Positions 1 to 15,392 of a stretch of DNA of 64,000 bases are shown here, piece after piece. Below the pieces are notes generated by a model, which had not been told where the DNA came from, ran no database searches, and saw only the letters and a program-made list of their open reading frames with translations. The stretch covers positions 3,968,001-4,032,000 of the forward strand of contig JAMPIT010000174.1 of NCBI GenBank assembly GCA_026261815.1. Direction: 5' to 3'. Every line of letters starts with the position of its first letter. Position 1 is the first letter of the stretch. The position numbers were made by a program, and so were the translations under genes. Source of the DNA: Monarcha castaneiventris obscurior. Lineage: Eukaryota > Chordata > Aves > Passeriformes > Monarchidae.

Positions 1-3000
1 ACTGGTGTGAGCTCTACATTGTTTTCCTTACAAGTCTGTCATCAAGGAATCCAACTAAACATTTCCCTATCATTGTTTCACCTGAGCAGGACTAATCACT
101 TTAGTTCATTTTGTTAGCTTTTTATTTTTGATGTCATAGGATCATAATTTGGTCCCACAAAGAAAGACTGTTGACATCTACTATTGCTATGCTCCTTTGA
201 TGAGAGAGTACAGGACAGTATGTTATTTTACTCAGACCAAAATGGCTTGGTTGGAGCAACCTAGAGCCACGTTAGGGATTGCAGTTGTACTGCTGATCAC
301 AGGTGTTCTGTGGCATGAGGAGAGGTTGCATGGCTGCATCCTGAGGCTGCTGCTCTCCTTGCAGCCGCACTCACAGTGGGTCACAGTGCCCTGTGCAGTG
401 GATGATGCTGTTACTTCGAAATAACAATTCTTTTCTTGACACCCCTTCCTCTTTGAAGTAGATATTGCAGCATCAATAACAAAACACCTTTGACTTGTAT
501 CTGGAAACCTACAGCTTTCTATAAAGGCTGTCTTTTCCCCTGATTAATGCAGCTTTTCTTCAGCACTGTACCTCTGAACCATTTGTCTGCTGTGTGTTCT
601 CCTTCTCTAAACCAAAGCTCTCACTGAAAAATGCAAAAATTTTAAGAATGTGAGAAGGAAGACTTGACTAACTTTCATTTCAACCTTCTAATTTGTGTCT
701 ACCATGATCATGTATAGATTTTATCTATATCAACATGGTTATAATGTAGGTTTCCATCAGATTTCCTCTTAACAAGTAATCATTTAAAGGGATAACTCCA
801 ATATAAAATCCATGCTTCTGTATGAACTGTTTTTAGCTATTATTCTTGAAAAAGAATATTTGAAATTATCATCTCAGAGATAGAAAAAAATTGTTCAGAA
901 TTTTCAGTTTTTATTTTCTGCCCAGAACAACCTTCTTTTGCATCATCATTCTGTTCCCTCATTGCCTTCATTTTTAAAAAAAGTGTGATTTGGTTAAGTC
1001 CATAAGAAATGACAATATAATAATTCATAGGAAAGTCTACATTAAATAATAGTATTTTTTCCTGACAGTACGACTGTTAAATCAAATTCCTCTTCGTTAC
1101 TCTAGCAGAAAAGCAGAGAGTCTGCTTTATGGTCAGAACAGTTAATCATTAGTGAGGGCCAAAGAATCATGTCCTGTTTTAATCATGATGCCAAGAAAAA
1201 TGTTTCCATTTATTTGACATGTCATAAGTGAGAAATTGCAGGATGCTTTGTTTTTCATTAAAGTTATTGACATTTTTTCTCTGATTCTTCACAAAGTAGG
1301 ACAAGTTATTTCATCCTTGTGCTCATCAGCATTAGAATTGTTAAAGACAGTGAAAAGCAGTTAAACTTTCTAAGACCTGGATATTGATCTAATTGAAAAC
1401 AAATCTTTCCAGGTTTATTTTTATTAGATTTCTGACTAAGAAGTAATAAAAAAAAAATGTGTAGGAACTGCACAGCAGTCATGCTGTTCTCTACTAAGTC
1501 AGTCACTTCTGTGGACATGTCATTCAGGGGTGACAGATTCATCCCTTGCATTGTTTTGCCTATACAGACTCTGAATTGCAGACTAAATATACCTGTGCTG
1601 CACCTCTTATATACTCCTTTTTCCATCTAAGATATTTTGGAAGGACTATGGGTGTCTTCTACATGATGTATTTCATTATATTTTGCTTGAAGGTGGACAT
1701 CACATTATCTATACCATATTTCTATCCTCAGATAGTCACACTCAGGCTCCCTGTGTAGCCAAAAAAAAACCAGGAAACTATTAATTTACCCATATACACT
1801 AGATACTTTAAGAATGAGAGAAATCACTCACTGCTAGGGTCAGCTTCTCTCCACAGAATTTAAATGGGATTCTTGATATCTACACTTCAGCCCAATTCCT
1901 TGTCTGTCTTTTTCACCCACAACTTGCCTAATGTGCAATTAAACTGTGCTTCTATCACTCTACAGGAGTCTAGTCAACAACTGAAAACTAATCCCGCTCA
2001 TCATATTTAATTAGGCAATTTAACCATGCAGATTTCAGGATTGCACTTCTTCCATCACTCACATTTGAAAACAAAACCCAGACTGTTTAGAAAGAAATTG
2101 TCACATTGAAAGGCAGCTGAAGGAGCTCTCCAAATCATAGCATCCCTTCTTCCTGATATATCAGCGCTTGAGGAGATTTCTCCATCACTCTACAAAGATA
2201 GGGACTGAGCAGATAAATTGTGATGTTGAAGTCCAGAAAAGTGTGGAACTTGAATTACACTGAACTCCAACAGTACTGAGAATTTAAAACAGAATCTATT
2301 TCTGTTCCCCACATGAAGGTCTTTGGGCTTGGCTTAGGTTCAATGTAAAGAGATATTTTTTAAGAAACAGTAGTGAGGCAGTATAATTTTGGTATACACG
2401 TCTTAACATGTGATGTTTCTTCAGTTTGCAGTTTATAGAATTGAAAGAAGATAAAAGTTTGTTATAACCTTGCATTGCATGTGGATAACTATATGGCTTA
2501 CCCATTTCACCAGAAAAAGTCTGAAATTTTATGACTGAATCGTAGGCAATAATGTTCTTAAAAATATTTTCAAAATTAAAAGTACTGAAAATATATGGCA
2601 CCTTCCAACCTCTTGAGTCTGCTCTATTCAGGAAGAACCAATGAAAAAGCAAAAATTTATTGAAGCCAGGAGAGATTCCTTAGAAGTAATTTACATCAGT
2701 CTGTATCTCAAAGAAGATATTCCTGGGTAAATACTGATAAAGAAAACCTAGATATAATTCCAGGCAATTTCAGATAAGAAATGTAGTTGATAATCTAACA
2801 TCAAACCTTTTTCTCATGAGTCAATCTGTGAAGTTACGAAGCATTATTAATGGTATATAGTTAGATTAGAAAAATTAATACATGCTAGAAGAAATATAGG
2901 AAGTTCAATTTTTTTTCCACCTTACTTATGAAAAGCATAATTTTTACTTTTGGAGAGTCATCTCAGTAAATTCAGTCACCAAATGATTTTCTTTTGTTTA

Positions 3001-6000
3001 GGAGCTATATGATTGACTGATTCTTAATAAGTGAAAAAAATAGCTGTAGGCAAACAACAATACTAAGCTTGAAGTGCACAGAAGTAAGCTGAAAAACAGA
3101 TGCCAGCCCTCAGCTCTTCCTGTATAATTTGTACATGGCAACAATAGCAAAGTGATTCCTTAAGCATATTTTCTAGCTTATTATTCACTGCTATCTTATT
3201 TCATGTGGCACTTCAAAATGCTCTTTTATACCTAGGTTGCTAGAACAGGATATCAGCAGCTTTTTGCTAGTGCATGTAATTGAAAGGCTTCTACTTAGAG
3301 GAGGCACCATTAAAAGTCTGAATTTGCCAGCAGTTAAAGCCCAATTCTACGCCTTGAATAGAAACGCAATTATGGTATGCTGCTGTATTTGGAAGTGTTG
3401 GCAAGTGATCTCTTAAGGGTGACTTCTGTTCATAATAAGAAGCACACAATCAGTGCAAGTAGGTAAGGCAGAATGAAACATTTTATTGGGATTTAAGGTT
3501 AAAACAATAAATTCCATTACATTTCAAAGGTAATTTCAATTTTTAAAAAATTTTGTTGGTTCTCTGAATACCAGATATTAGTCTGGAACAATATCTTTTT
3601 GTTTCTGCTTTGTGAAAGCAATCCCAGTGTTTGACATGAAGTATTTAATATCACTGTTCAGCTTTAAAATGAACACCACTAACAATTCCTGACTATACAT
3701 TGCTCAAAGGGGATGAAAATCAAATGACTTTACATTCTAATTTTTCCAGACTACAATCCTACTGCCTCAGGTGAAATCAAAATAAACTCCCAGTGCTGCA
3801 AAGAGTGTGTTCTACCATACAGATGTGTCCTAATGGGACTGCATACAGTGCAGCACATCGAGCACATTTACTGCCCATCTTGTGAATTTGTTAAAATAGA
3901 AATATATCTTGCATTTCTGAGGTAGACCCAAAAGATTAGGAGGATAAAATTATTAAGTGCTGTGCCTTTTGTCACTGAAAAAGGTCTTAAATTTGAAGGG
4001 AGCAGTGAGCTGACTAGATTCCTGTATCGTTGCACATAAGCTGGATTTGCACTAACAATACAGTACTGATTATACCTTAAAGCAAGATTTACTTTCCTGT
4101 AGAAGATCATCCCTCTTTATTTACTGAGCTAAGCACTTCACAGGCACTGCCTTGTCTAGCATGAAATAAAAGAGCTTGTATTGGAAAAGGCTGCTGATGA
4201 ATGAAGAGTTATGTATGCTGTAATACATTTAAATTATTTACCATTTATTCATTTAAAATGATTGTCAGAAACACACTTTTATGGAGAATTGATAGTAATG
4301 TTGTCAATTATCATATATAGCCTTTGGGAATGTAGTCACAAAGTTCTCTACTCCTGTGTTATCCCAAATTGGAGCATGGATGGATGTCAGCTTGATCAAT
4401 CACATTCAGGTGAGATATTCATCCTGAAAGTTAAAATCTCTGTGTTTCTCTTAACACTCAAAATACTCAAAACTTGTATTTTTATCTAAATAAAGAATGC
4501 AATTCATAGAATCATATCATCTTTTTTAATCCAAGGAATACAAAAATATTCTTTAAAAGACAATTTTTAAATTTTAATTTTTAAAATACTTTTTTTTTTC
4601 TATTACTGATGTAGCAGCCTCTCTGGTATGAAAACACTTATCTATTACTCAAATTACGTGTTATTAATTCAAAATAATGGTATTTCTTTTACTTTGTAAA
4701 TACTATGCTTGTATTTGAAATGCAGTTAAAGAGAAATAGCCAAGATAAGACAGAAAATTTTCAAGAATTCAGGAAAAGTGTCACTATATTAGCCTGAACA
4801 AAGTTCATTCTATCCCTTTTTTAATGTAACTGCTGTTCTAGGAATTTAAGATACTGTGGAGTCACAAAATTGGCACATAGAAATCCCACTAGCAGCACAA
4901 CTCTGGAGCCCAGGTAGATGAAAAATTATACAAATCATAAGAAAGAAAATCCAGTCTCATTCATTTGATTTAGCAGATGAAACAAGAAACAGATTCCTAA
5001 GAGACGACTCCAATTTTATGTAGCGCTCATTCAGGCCAGTTCTCATGAGAACTAGCATGAATTAAAACAAGATCTTACATTTGGCTTAGTAGGATTTGTA
5101 ATTATGTGTACCAAGGTGTGATTTTTCTTTTTCTTTGAAGAATATCAATCTTTCTACACAATTTTGCATGTCCATGTTTCTCTTCAGTACCAATTGTTTA
5201 CGAATCTGTAGTAACATTCAAAATGTTACTCACTCTGAAAGTGCTTTGGACTTAACTGATGGCAGGAGTGGTTTTTATTTTGGACATTTTGGGTCGTGGA
5301 AGAGAATGATGAATTTCACTTTCATGAGTGACCTTGTGTAGAAATTCCATAGAGCAGTTCTGTGCACATAAATAGATAGAAATAACAGTAACAATGTTTG
5401 TGACTCTGACCTTCATTGGCATAAATCTGAAAGTCTACATAGGCAGCCCTTTCAAATGTCATAATTGGATGGCAAATGCTTTTTGTAAGATAAAGACTTC
5501 CTCCTTTTAGTTCCTCTTCATGAAAGTGAGACTGATTCCCATGAAAGGTTGAGCCCCATTGAGGTCTTTCAATTCCTTATATCTTAACTGCAAGTTGAAT
5601 ATTTCACACAGTTTTACTTTTGATTTGGAAGATTAACTTATATCTTTTATTGCCTTTCTCGCAGTCATGGGTAGCCATCTAAAGATATAGATTTTCTTAT
5701 AATAAAATCAGGGTGGACAGGCATAGGAACGCCAAGATTCCCTAAGCAGTCCTCAAGAATTTTGCACAGGTCTTTCCCTACTGTTACTGCAACATAAAGA
5801 ATGTAGAAAATATCTCTCGTGGACTAATGCTCTGAATTTTTCTATTCTTTTTCACCAAAAACACCCAGTATGTAATAAGTTGTAAAATTATGCTGAAGCC
5901 ATGAGATAATCCAACAGCAAAACTTAATCTTAACTACTTTATCAACTTTTGTGTAGAGGTGTTTATATTAAAAATAAGAAAATCTAAACTTAGAATCTTA

Positions 6001-8000
6001 GAAAAGAATACCACATGTAGAACTAGACTCTTCTTACTTGTGAAATGAGCTTTTGTCCAAATCAATGATACCTAAAAATCTCATGGAGGAAATACTAACA
6101 GCCTGGACCCAATCATTATCACTCACTCACATTCTTAATTACTAAAAGTCATAGTATGATTTGTAATTTTACAAAGGAAGAAGTTTCTCCTACCAACTTA
6201 TAAAAAAGTAGAAGACCTGATATTTTTAGTGTAACTATGTTCCTACCCAGCCGACTGTTAAATCAGAAGATCATAAAGAAATATACACTCTACATGAACT
6301 TTTATTTCATAGCATTTACATTTCTTCCATGCATGCAAAGGAATTCCCAATCCAATCAAAATGCTGATAACCTTCAGTTTGGAGATTGGGTTTATTTGAA
6401 AGACAGCTAGATTTTAAAAAGTAATAAAGGTTAAAAAAACAAAAAAAGAAACTTATTAAATCTAGCCAACTGGCTGCCTAAAAACCTGCAAATATAAATG
6501 GAGAAGTTTCATCAACTGAGCTTTTAGAAACCTTTAACTTTTTTTCTTTTGTAAATAGGTCACTTCTTGGCCCCATGATTTTTAACCATCTATGTAAGTA
6601 ACTTGCAACACAAGCACATCCCACATGACCTCTGGTAAAATATATGGTAACACAAAGAGTGCAGCCAGGTAAATGAGCAGGTCTGATCCCTGCTACACAA
6701 TAATTGTGACTGGCTGATAAACTGTGAATAATAAAAGCAGGAAAAGAAAAAAGGAAAATTAATGTGGCCAAAAAGAGATTATATCTATGGGAATAAAGAA
6801 TGAATGGCATCAATACAGCTAGATTTTGGGGTACAAACACTCTGCAAAGTGCTGTGGGACTGAGACTGGGCTGAATATAACTTTCCTGTAAGAAACTTAT
6901 CTAAAATGGATAAAAAGGGAGGATCTTTGCTACTGAGTCGATAGAGCACTGGAGTCCAAGACACTGCTAATTTTGGAACAGTCTGTTCAGTTTTGCTAAA
7001 ACTGTCATCTAGAAGATCTCCAATAAAATGGAGAGGTTTCGGAAGATATTAGAGAAATAATTAAAGGAATGAAAACACATCTTCTGTGCAATTCAGAGTC
7101 CAACTTGCCTGATCAAAGGAAAAGATTAATGGGGAGAAAGGGACTTAGTCCCAGCCTGTAAAGTTCTGTACAGGTTTTTATGTTGCATCTTCCCATCCAG
7201 CAAACAAAAGTATAATAAGATCCCATGATTGGCAGTGATGGCATTGATGATAGACAAGTTTGCCTCAAGAGTGTAGTTACATTTTCTAACAAATGTCTTT
7301 TAGAAGTTTTTATGTAGTATTACTTTTGAGTCTCCCCACTTGATGATTCAAAATAATGCTTTTTAGAGCATTGTTTAATAACATGATGATCTTTTCCAAA
7401 CTAATAAGCTACAGAACAACTGAACTGATAATTAGTGCTTGTAATATTAGAGGGTAAATTAATTCAGTGAATGAGTCAGAGAAAATACAAGGCTAATTCA
7501 CCAACAACCTAAGTGAAAAAAAAATAGCATGATAAACCTCTATTTCATTACAGATCTGTGATTTAAACACAATTTTGCAAAAAGTCCTAAATGAAGATTC
7601 ATTTCTCTTTGGTTAAGAAGTAGGTTCTTTATTCATGCCTTCACAGTTCTTTAAATACATAGCATCCATTCTAATTTTGTCATTTGGGAAGGTAATATGC
7701 TGAGTTAAAATCTTGTCTATTCAGGCTTTATTTCTGTAGGATGTGGGCTACCGATAATTTGAACAGCGAAATCTCCTATCTCTTGGGAAGCACTAATTTG
7801 CTTTTAAACTCCAGTGCACTCACTCCAATTATGCACTAAAGCACCATATTTACAACATGGAATGCTGGATGTATTTAACAGGTTCAGTTCTGTTTGCTGG
7901 TTAAAGATTAAGAGACCAAAAGATGGCATCTATTAACAATACTGTATGAAGAAAGAGGAATCACTGCAGACTGAAGTAAGTCCCACTGGGGGCCTAAGAA
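1..8000. other. AT-rich noncoding stretch, no gene seen
   Basis: AT-rich, CpG-poor sequence with only short, isolated open frames that resemble no protein family I know. A slightly GC-richer patch at about 240-420 carries a 91-codon frame on + without recognisable content. At about 4,505-4,522 there is a short string like the reverse complement of a CR1 tail, but no CR1 body follows. I see no RNA gene, CpG island or confident repeat here. Introns, lncRNA exons or conserved elements cannot be ruled out by eye. Confidence 0.6.
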
Positions 8001-11000
8001 GCGCCTGCCATTTTCACGTGGTGAGAGATCAATCAGTCTCTGTATGCAGCAAGATGACCTGCCAAAAACTGAACCACAAGGGGGAGAGAAGAAAAATGAT
8101 CAATTCCCAAAACTGTGTGCTCTGCAGTAACAAAATGCTGTTCTTAAACACTTCCACTCTCTTTGCAATTGTGATATCTTGGTCAAGATCAAAATTTGCA
8201 ATGAAACCCCAGGTTGATAAACAGAAAAAAAAGGTATCCAAAATGTATTAGAAAATTAATTCTCTCTACTTTTAATGTGGAAATTCAGTTGCATTATGAG
8301 AAAAATAAGTTTTAGGCTTTTCAAACTGACAGTTGTTGAGTACAAACACCCAGGGTTTTTTCCTCATGTACAAGATTCCGCTTCAAATTTTCCAGACTTC
8401 AGTTCACTGCTTATTTGATTTCTTGTTGCCATGGAAGACTGAGTTGGCCAATGGAATACTAAAACATTCTAAATATGTATCAAAACCACAACTTTGACAA
8501 CTGGAAACGAAACCAAGAGAATTGGAACCTGGTATTTGTCTATTTGCTTGAAAGTGTTGTACCAACATCCCTATAAATTCACTTATTATCAAGCAGAAGA
8601 ATAGCCAAAAAATCAGAGAATCTTTCAGATAATTCTAGGTCCTACCAAAAGTCCAGGCTATTACCAGCTTGGGTTGACGCCAGGGCACATGGATACAATT
8701 ACATGTCAAGGTAAAGGAAAGCCAACCTCAATTTGCAAAGATGAGAAATCATGGATGAAATCTCTAGACATTATTATTCTTCCCTAGGAAATCAAGTACT
8801 CAAACGCATCTTAAAATCTGACACAATCAAAAAAATTATCTGGAATTCTAGGGGAAGCACTTAGATCATGCGCTTCTTATGTGGCTAGCCTGGATTTTTT
8901 AATATTTTCATGTTCTCTCTCAAGTGTTCTTTAAGCTACTCTCCCACAATATGAAGTGTGATTTTTCATTTCCTGTTATACAGAAGACAGCTGTGGAGCA
9001 GTAGTTCAGTAGTAAATAATACAGGATGAGAATCTGTTTGGTATACAGAAAAAAAAAAAAAACAGAGGCTTATTAGAGGTATTTATTTGCATTTTCCCTT
9101 CACTGCTGTTAAGAGGAATGATGGTTATAATAAAAACCCACAACCAAAAACATCCAAAACTGTCTTTCAATGTAACAAAAGAAGTCCAAACTGGCAAAAA
9201 TGAAAAATAAAGAAGACAGACAAAAAATTCAAAATAGTATATTATTCTTCAATAGTCGATTAGAAAAGTACTTCTGTTTGAAACAAGATGATGCAAATGG
9301 TCTGAGAAAACAGTGTGTTTCTTATTCACTGGAGAAACTGTTCTGGAAGTGTTCATCCTTGCACAAATACTACCTTTAAAACAGCATTAAGGTCATGGTC
9401 TGCAGAGGTTAACTGCTGAGCAAGTGACTGTAGTGTTACCTCAAGAGAGATCCAAACATGGCTATAACTGTTACATCAAACTTGCAGAAGAAAAAACATG
9501 TCCTTCTCATAAAAGACAGGCTTTTAAATAGCTAGTTCAGTTTCTGCCAGTTCCTGCTTTAGTCTATTCTCTTTGACTGCAATTAGGTTTCAGCAAATCC
9601 ATCTCCCCATTAGTTTTTCTCCTCAAACACCATTGTCAATATATTTCATTTTGATACCACACCTTCAGTTGTCTCACGGAGACAAATACAACACAACACT
9701 GGGCAGACTGTACTGCTTTTTAATCTGAGGTAAAGTTCTGACTTTAATGAAGGGAACAGGTAGATTTCCTCTGATTTCTGTGGTATCATGGTTTAACACA
9801 GAGACTCTATAAATAAACACAACTCTAGGCTTTGCACCGTAAATCTTGTTATCACTTACTGCCCTGACCAACTTCCATACATTAACACTCCACAAATTAA
9901 TTTGTACAGTTGAAAAAAAAAAAGGCTTAATCGATGAGAGTTATGTAGATAATCTTTAAGAAATTTATTAAAATAAGCTTTTGATAAAGACTACAAAGAT
10001 AGAAAATAAATGAAAAAAATCCAAAACCAACAAAAAACACCTCTTCCTACCATCCAACAGAACTGTATATTTGAGAAGGTAAACTGAAAATAATTTCTTT
10101 CACACAAAATAATAGATTTCAAACTGTAATGTATAGCATACTTGCCTATTAAATAAGAAGAAATATATTCTTTCTTTTTGGCTTTTAAATATCACAAAAA
10201 ATATATTCTGTACTTCTAAATACAAAAATGCTGAACAATGCTGCAGTCTTTAGTGATCGCTTTTTTTCAAAAAACTCTTCTAGGATGACACAACTTACAA
10301 GCAAGTTCTGTGTATGAATTTTGTATCACTTAGGCTTACTCTGATACAATGCCTATGGAAGAGATTCAAAGGTATAGCTGTGCAATAATACTCAGAATAC
10401 AAAATTAAATACTTCTCTTTCTAGGAATAGCGACTAAATGATGCATAAAATGATATTTAGATATCTTACATCAAGACATCACTGAATACCTAGCTTTAGC
10501 TAGTCCTGAAAGCATTTCACTCTACCCAGCTCTCAGTTTGATCTCAACTTTCCCTGTGCTTTTATATTAAATATCAATGTGTGTGCATTGACATTGACAC
10601 AGGGAAGTGTGTGCTCTGGGGAGAATTCTGTCTTTCTTCTGCCTAAGCTTCTCTATGATCTACTGTGCCTAACCTAAATTCCACTTAACTCCCCAGAAAA
10701 CTGCAAACATTTTTATGGTCAGTCACAATCTAAAAAAGCAATGGAAAACACAGCATTTAATTCCTAGGAAGTACCCTAATGACTATCATCCATATTCCTT
10801 GCAATATAAGCTATAAAAGTTTACATTCACAGCCTGAAACATATTGAAAAGTTTCCAAGAGCTCAGCTTAGAAGTTTGAATAAAAAATTGTAAATATTAC
10901 CTCTCAGGTATTTTTAAAGAATGTCAGTGTATTTTTCCTGGATCTTCAGCTGTCCAGTTTATGCTGAAAGGGACTTCTGTTATCATTGAAGAAGAAATAT

Positions 11001-14000
11001 TTTAAAGTACTACTGTGTTAAACAAATTAGAAGGACTCCTCTGAGTATCCCTAATTTATATTTACAAACCATTTTAATTAAAACATATATCTCTGTACTT
11101 AACTTAAAACCTGTATTTTAATCTGACTGCCTTATTATGATTTTTCAAGGTTCCTGTACCATATGCATATACATTTTGAAAAACAAATATAAATAAAATA
11201 TGACAGAATAAACACTGATTAGAACATTTTGTAACATCACTAACATACCCAATTTACATGGCACAAATCTGCTAACATCTGCAGTGATATAGAATCCCTC
11301 AACATCTTTCACAACGTGAAGATGAAAACAGCCTTTTTTTTTTTTGCTTCATTTGGTACAATAAATAAAACAGTGTATTTCACTTATTTTGCATTCACGA
11401 GAAACCACTGAGTGTCATTACAGCATATTAGCATAGAACATGAAAAGGGAGAAGATGGAACTATGATGCTGAGTCATTCAACTGATCTGTTAGCCCAGGA
11501 CCTAGGACAAGAAATTACCCTCATCAGAGAGTAAGTCATTGTTCTGGGAGGCTCCAAGATAAATAACCTAGGCTACAGCATCACCTCCCTTGGCATTTTT
11601 CATATTTCTTCATTTCCATCATCCAAACTGAACAGTGGAACTTTAAACAAGGAGCAGATGAAAAACATGCCCTTATCTACACTAACATGCAGAAGTTTCT
11701 GAAACCATTGCTGTTAACTATTTGTGACCAATATTAAGTCCCTGTTTATTTAGATGGACATGGTTGGTTGGTTAACTTTTAACTGGAAAAATGTTTTCTT
11801 GACTCTTAGCAGGAAAATAAAAATCTGCCAAAAATGAAAATATATTCTGAAGGTTGCCAACTCTTGATGGAAAATGCAATTATATTACAATAATATCCAT
11901 AGTGTACTAGCACAAAAATGCAATAAACATCTTTCATTCAGACCTTACAAAAGAAAACTCAGCTTAATACTCAACTGCCAGATTTTCGCTTCAGTTGAAC
12001 TGTTTTACTCAATACCCATTTGTATTAATAAATTAAATACTAAAGTCTTTATTCAGCCTGAAAAAGCAACTATAGTCTTCCCCCACTGAGAGTGGAGCAT
12101 ACAACTTACCTAATAGTAACAGGTCTGTGAATTGATACTGTCTGTCAGATTGGACTGTCTGTCCATCTGAACATTTTTAAAACAGACAGTTCAGATCCAC
12201 TTCAGATCTGCACAAGTTCATACCACAAAATATTAAGTCTTAGAAGCAGCCCTCCTCTGCAAAGTCCTACAGACAAATAACTGTTGACAACCTCTTTAAT
12301 TTTCAGTTATTTCCACAGAGCCATGTGGCAGCAATCTATCATCCACAAGGTTTCTTGCCTCTTTGCTCTTTTCCTCTGTCCACATCCTTTGCCCCAGGCA
12401 TTCTTCTGCTTCACAAAAACTAACTGCTTGTATTTCAGAAAACCTGAATGAAAAATATTATGCATTTGCAAGCATCCAAATCCAACAAATCCACTGTGCT
12501 AAAAGTGAGTGCTTTGTTTCAGAAATCTGAAACCAAATCACTGAAACTTTCAGATCTTAACCTTTGCAAACTACTTTTGAAACAAAAAAGACCAGAAACA
12601 CATTGAGCCAAACCACTTTCCCATGGGCCACTGCAGCTGTCGGCACTGCAGTGGCAGCCAGTGGACTGGGTGTTGAGCAGGTTGTTGAATAGTTACTGAT
12701 TTTTCTCTTCCACTCAGCTGAATCCATCTCAGAATTATCTCTTCTTAGTCATCTCCATGTGTGTATTCCACACTCTGTCAGGTGTGGGATCCCACACCCT
12801 ATCCCACACACTTCCCAGGTGAAGAACTATTACCACACATTAAGATAACCTACAAAGTCAATATCTAATAATAAGATCCGTCTGAAAAACAGTTTATTAC
12901 CATTACAGATTTTTTGACTACTTATCCTTTGTAACTCAAGGCTTTTTCTGTTTTTATGTTTCAGATACATCACATACTATTCCAAGGACAAAAATGAAAT
13001 GTATGCCAAAAATAATTTTAATGTGAATGTGTCATTCCTCACATAAATTAATGGAAGACCTAGTCCTCGGCTCATAAAGTTCTTGCTTATTTGCCTTTAT
13101 TACCATGCATTACCAATGACATATAAGATACATCCCTGTCTCCTATTTTAACAAGCACTTTTACTAAGATGATTGTAATTAATGATGGGTCCTTTATTAC
13201 AAATTATTTTGAAATTTTTATTTCCAAAAATGTTATCAGCAGTAAAATCTCCATCACTAACAACAGACCACTCTGCACCACAAGGCAAGAGAAAGATAGC
13301 TTCAGTAGAGAAAATAAAGTAGCAAAAATACTTTTTTTTGTGAAAGGAACTATAGCTGCTGGACTTCTCGTACTGGTTATGTATTTCTTGTGCTTTTTGC
13401 ATCCTCCATGTTCACCCTAATTTTAGAGGAAATAGGATTGTAAAAGACAAGTCCTTCCTCCTAGAAAGATCAAATTGCTCCTGTGATCAAGTCAAGCAAT
13501 TCAGCTTGCTCTGGCACTATGGGAGGCAGAGAACTGGAAGAGCAGGAGCCCCTTAGATCACTGGGTCACTGTCCTATCTGTATGAAGATCTAATTCAAAT
13601 GACCCAACCAACCAGCCACTCACTGTAGATGAAAACTCTCTGATTAACCCGTATCACGGCTGTGTTATCTTCAGAGGACTCAACAATTCATGAGATTTCT
13701 AATATTTAAGATGCAGTTCATGATAAAGCAGCAATGGGCATCTACAGCAAAACCTTAACTGAAGCACCACAGTCTGTCTGGGGCAATAACCATCTCAGCT
13801 GAAACGTGCCTGAGGTGGCAGATGACTTCAGGGATAACAGCAGAAGTAAGGCAATTTAAGATTTTGCAGGGAACTTTCACAGATATTTTTCTGGGAAAGT
13901 TTTAGGAGGGCATTGGCACATAAGTAGTTGTATTAATAACTTTTGTATTAATACTTTTTGCCCCTTTCCAAACCCTCAGTTCACTTCCAACTCTTGTCAT

Positions 14001-14993
14001 CTACACCATGGAGTTCCCCCTAGGGGCCAGGTGTGGGAAAGTATATAATTTCAGTGGTAGGAATTGTAAGAGCTATGGGAAGATTTCTGGTTTTAAGAGG
14101 CACAGTTGGGCCAAAACATTCTACAGAAACATGTACTATCAACACTACAAGACCAGAAATGCATCCTATTTTACAGGGTTAATAACCTCTAGTGCAGTTA
14201 TCTTATTCTTTCATCTTTTTATTGTCTCTTAATGGAATATCATTTTTAAAGGATATTGTTCCAGATAGTATCAGAGATTTAAGAAATACAACCTATTAGT
14301 TTCCTTCTGCACTTACATTAGGCCCCTTAAGAATAAGTCACTTGGAAATAACTTGTGAGAAATAGTATCTCTATCTTACGGGCTTTTACAGAACTCAGCT
14401 TTATTTTTATGGATGTCGTTCATTTACTGAAAAGGTTAAAGATCTTTTAAAATGTTTCATTATTCATCAGTAGTAGAACTTTACACACATTCTATGAACA
14501 AAAAATCCCCTCCATACCACCTGTAACTGAATTGTTTCTGTCATTATATACTAGCAGTGAAAACCCTAGATTTTTCTTACACTATGCAGTAAGTTATAAT
14601 AGAGTGCAGTATGATGAAATATACATATGCAGTGCTGGTCAACAGAATATTACTGAATCCAGCTCAATAAATTCTGATTTTCCATGCTTAGTAAGACTCA
14701 GAAAAAACCACCAATATCATCAAATAAGGTAAAAGAATGGGGTTTCAGTCCTTCTATCATGGAAAAAGGAAAAGCAAGAGGGAAAAATTTCACCCTGCTG
14801 AGGAAAAATCACACAAAGTACACAATCACTTCTGCTTGAATTGCTGGCTTCCCTGAAAGCACGGGCCACACATAAGGGTCAGGTCTAGGGCTGGATCACA
14901 CTGTAGGCCAGAACTAGCTGTTAGGAATGGAGGCTGGCTAATCCTGAGCCTTGCAGGTGCCCTCATGCACAGAAATATATGGTTAGGGGAAAA
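8001..14993. other. AT-rich noncoding stretch, no gene seen
   Basis: Same character as the preceding 8 kb. It contains a run of 14 A at 9,049-9,062 and a modestly GC-richer patch at about 12,600-12,830 that I cannot assign. Open frames are short and overlap in antisense (for example 13,148-13,402 on - with 13,169-13,420 on +), which is what chance gives. No exon, RNA gene or confident repeat was recognised. The roughly 120 bases before the CR1 start at 14,994 (about 14,860-14,990) are moderately GC-rich and may be a diverged piece of the same or another repeat. Confidence 0.55.
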
Positions 14994-15392
14994 GGTCTAT
15001 ACTAGCCTGGAGAAAAGGGGGCTGAGGAAAGACCTTATCACTCCCTCCAACTATCTGAAAGTAGATTGTATCCAGGTGGGGTTAGTCTCGTTTGACAAGT
15101 CATAGGATAAGACAAAATGGCCTCAGGTTCTACTGAGGGCGACTGATGGTGGGGGGATTTGTCTGTGTTAGATTGAATATTAGGTAAAACTTCTTTACCA
15201 AAAAGGTTGTCAAGCACTGGAAGAGGCTGCTCAGAGAAGTGGTGGAGTCACCAGCCCCAAAGGCATTTAAAAGATGTGTAAATATAGCACTTAGGGATAT
15301 GGTTTAGTGGTGAACTTGGCAGTATTAGGTTAATGGACTCAATGATCTTAAAGGTCTGTTCCAGTGAAAACAATTCTATGATTCCATGATTT
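14994..15392 (+). mobile_element. CR1 LINE, 5'-truncated 3' fragment
   Basis: The sequence matches the last part of the avian CR1 non-LTR retrotransposon: the end of ORF2 (the 'agcctggagaaaag' stretch at about 15,004 and 'gaccttatcactccctccaa' at about 15,030) followed by the short 3' UTR. It ends in the diagnostic direct octamers ATTCTATG ATTCCATG at about 15,373-15,388. CR1 copies are usually heavily 5'-truncated, as here. The ORF2 remnant is disrupted and non-functional. It lies 635 bp from a second CR1 whose tail faces it, so the two form an inverted pair. The 5' boundary is approximate. Confidence 0.92.

Noticed and set aside
4505..4522. CR1 tail-like string 'catagaatcatatcat'
   Set aside because: No CR1 body follows on either side. 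The octamer is simple enough to occur by chance.
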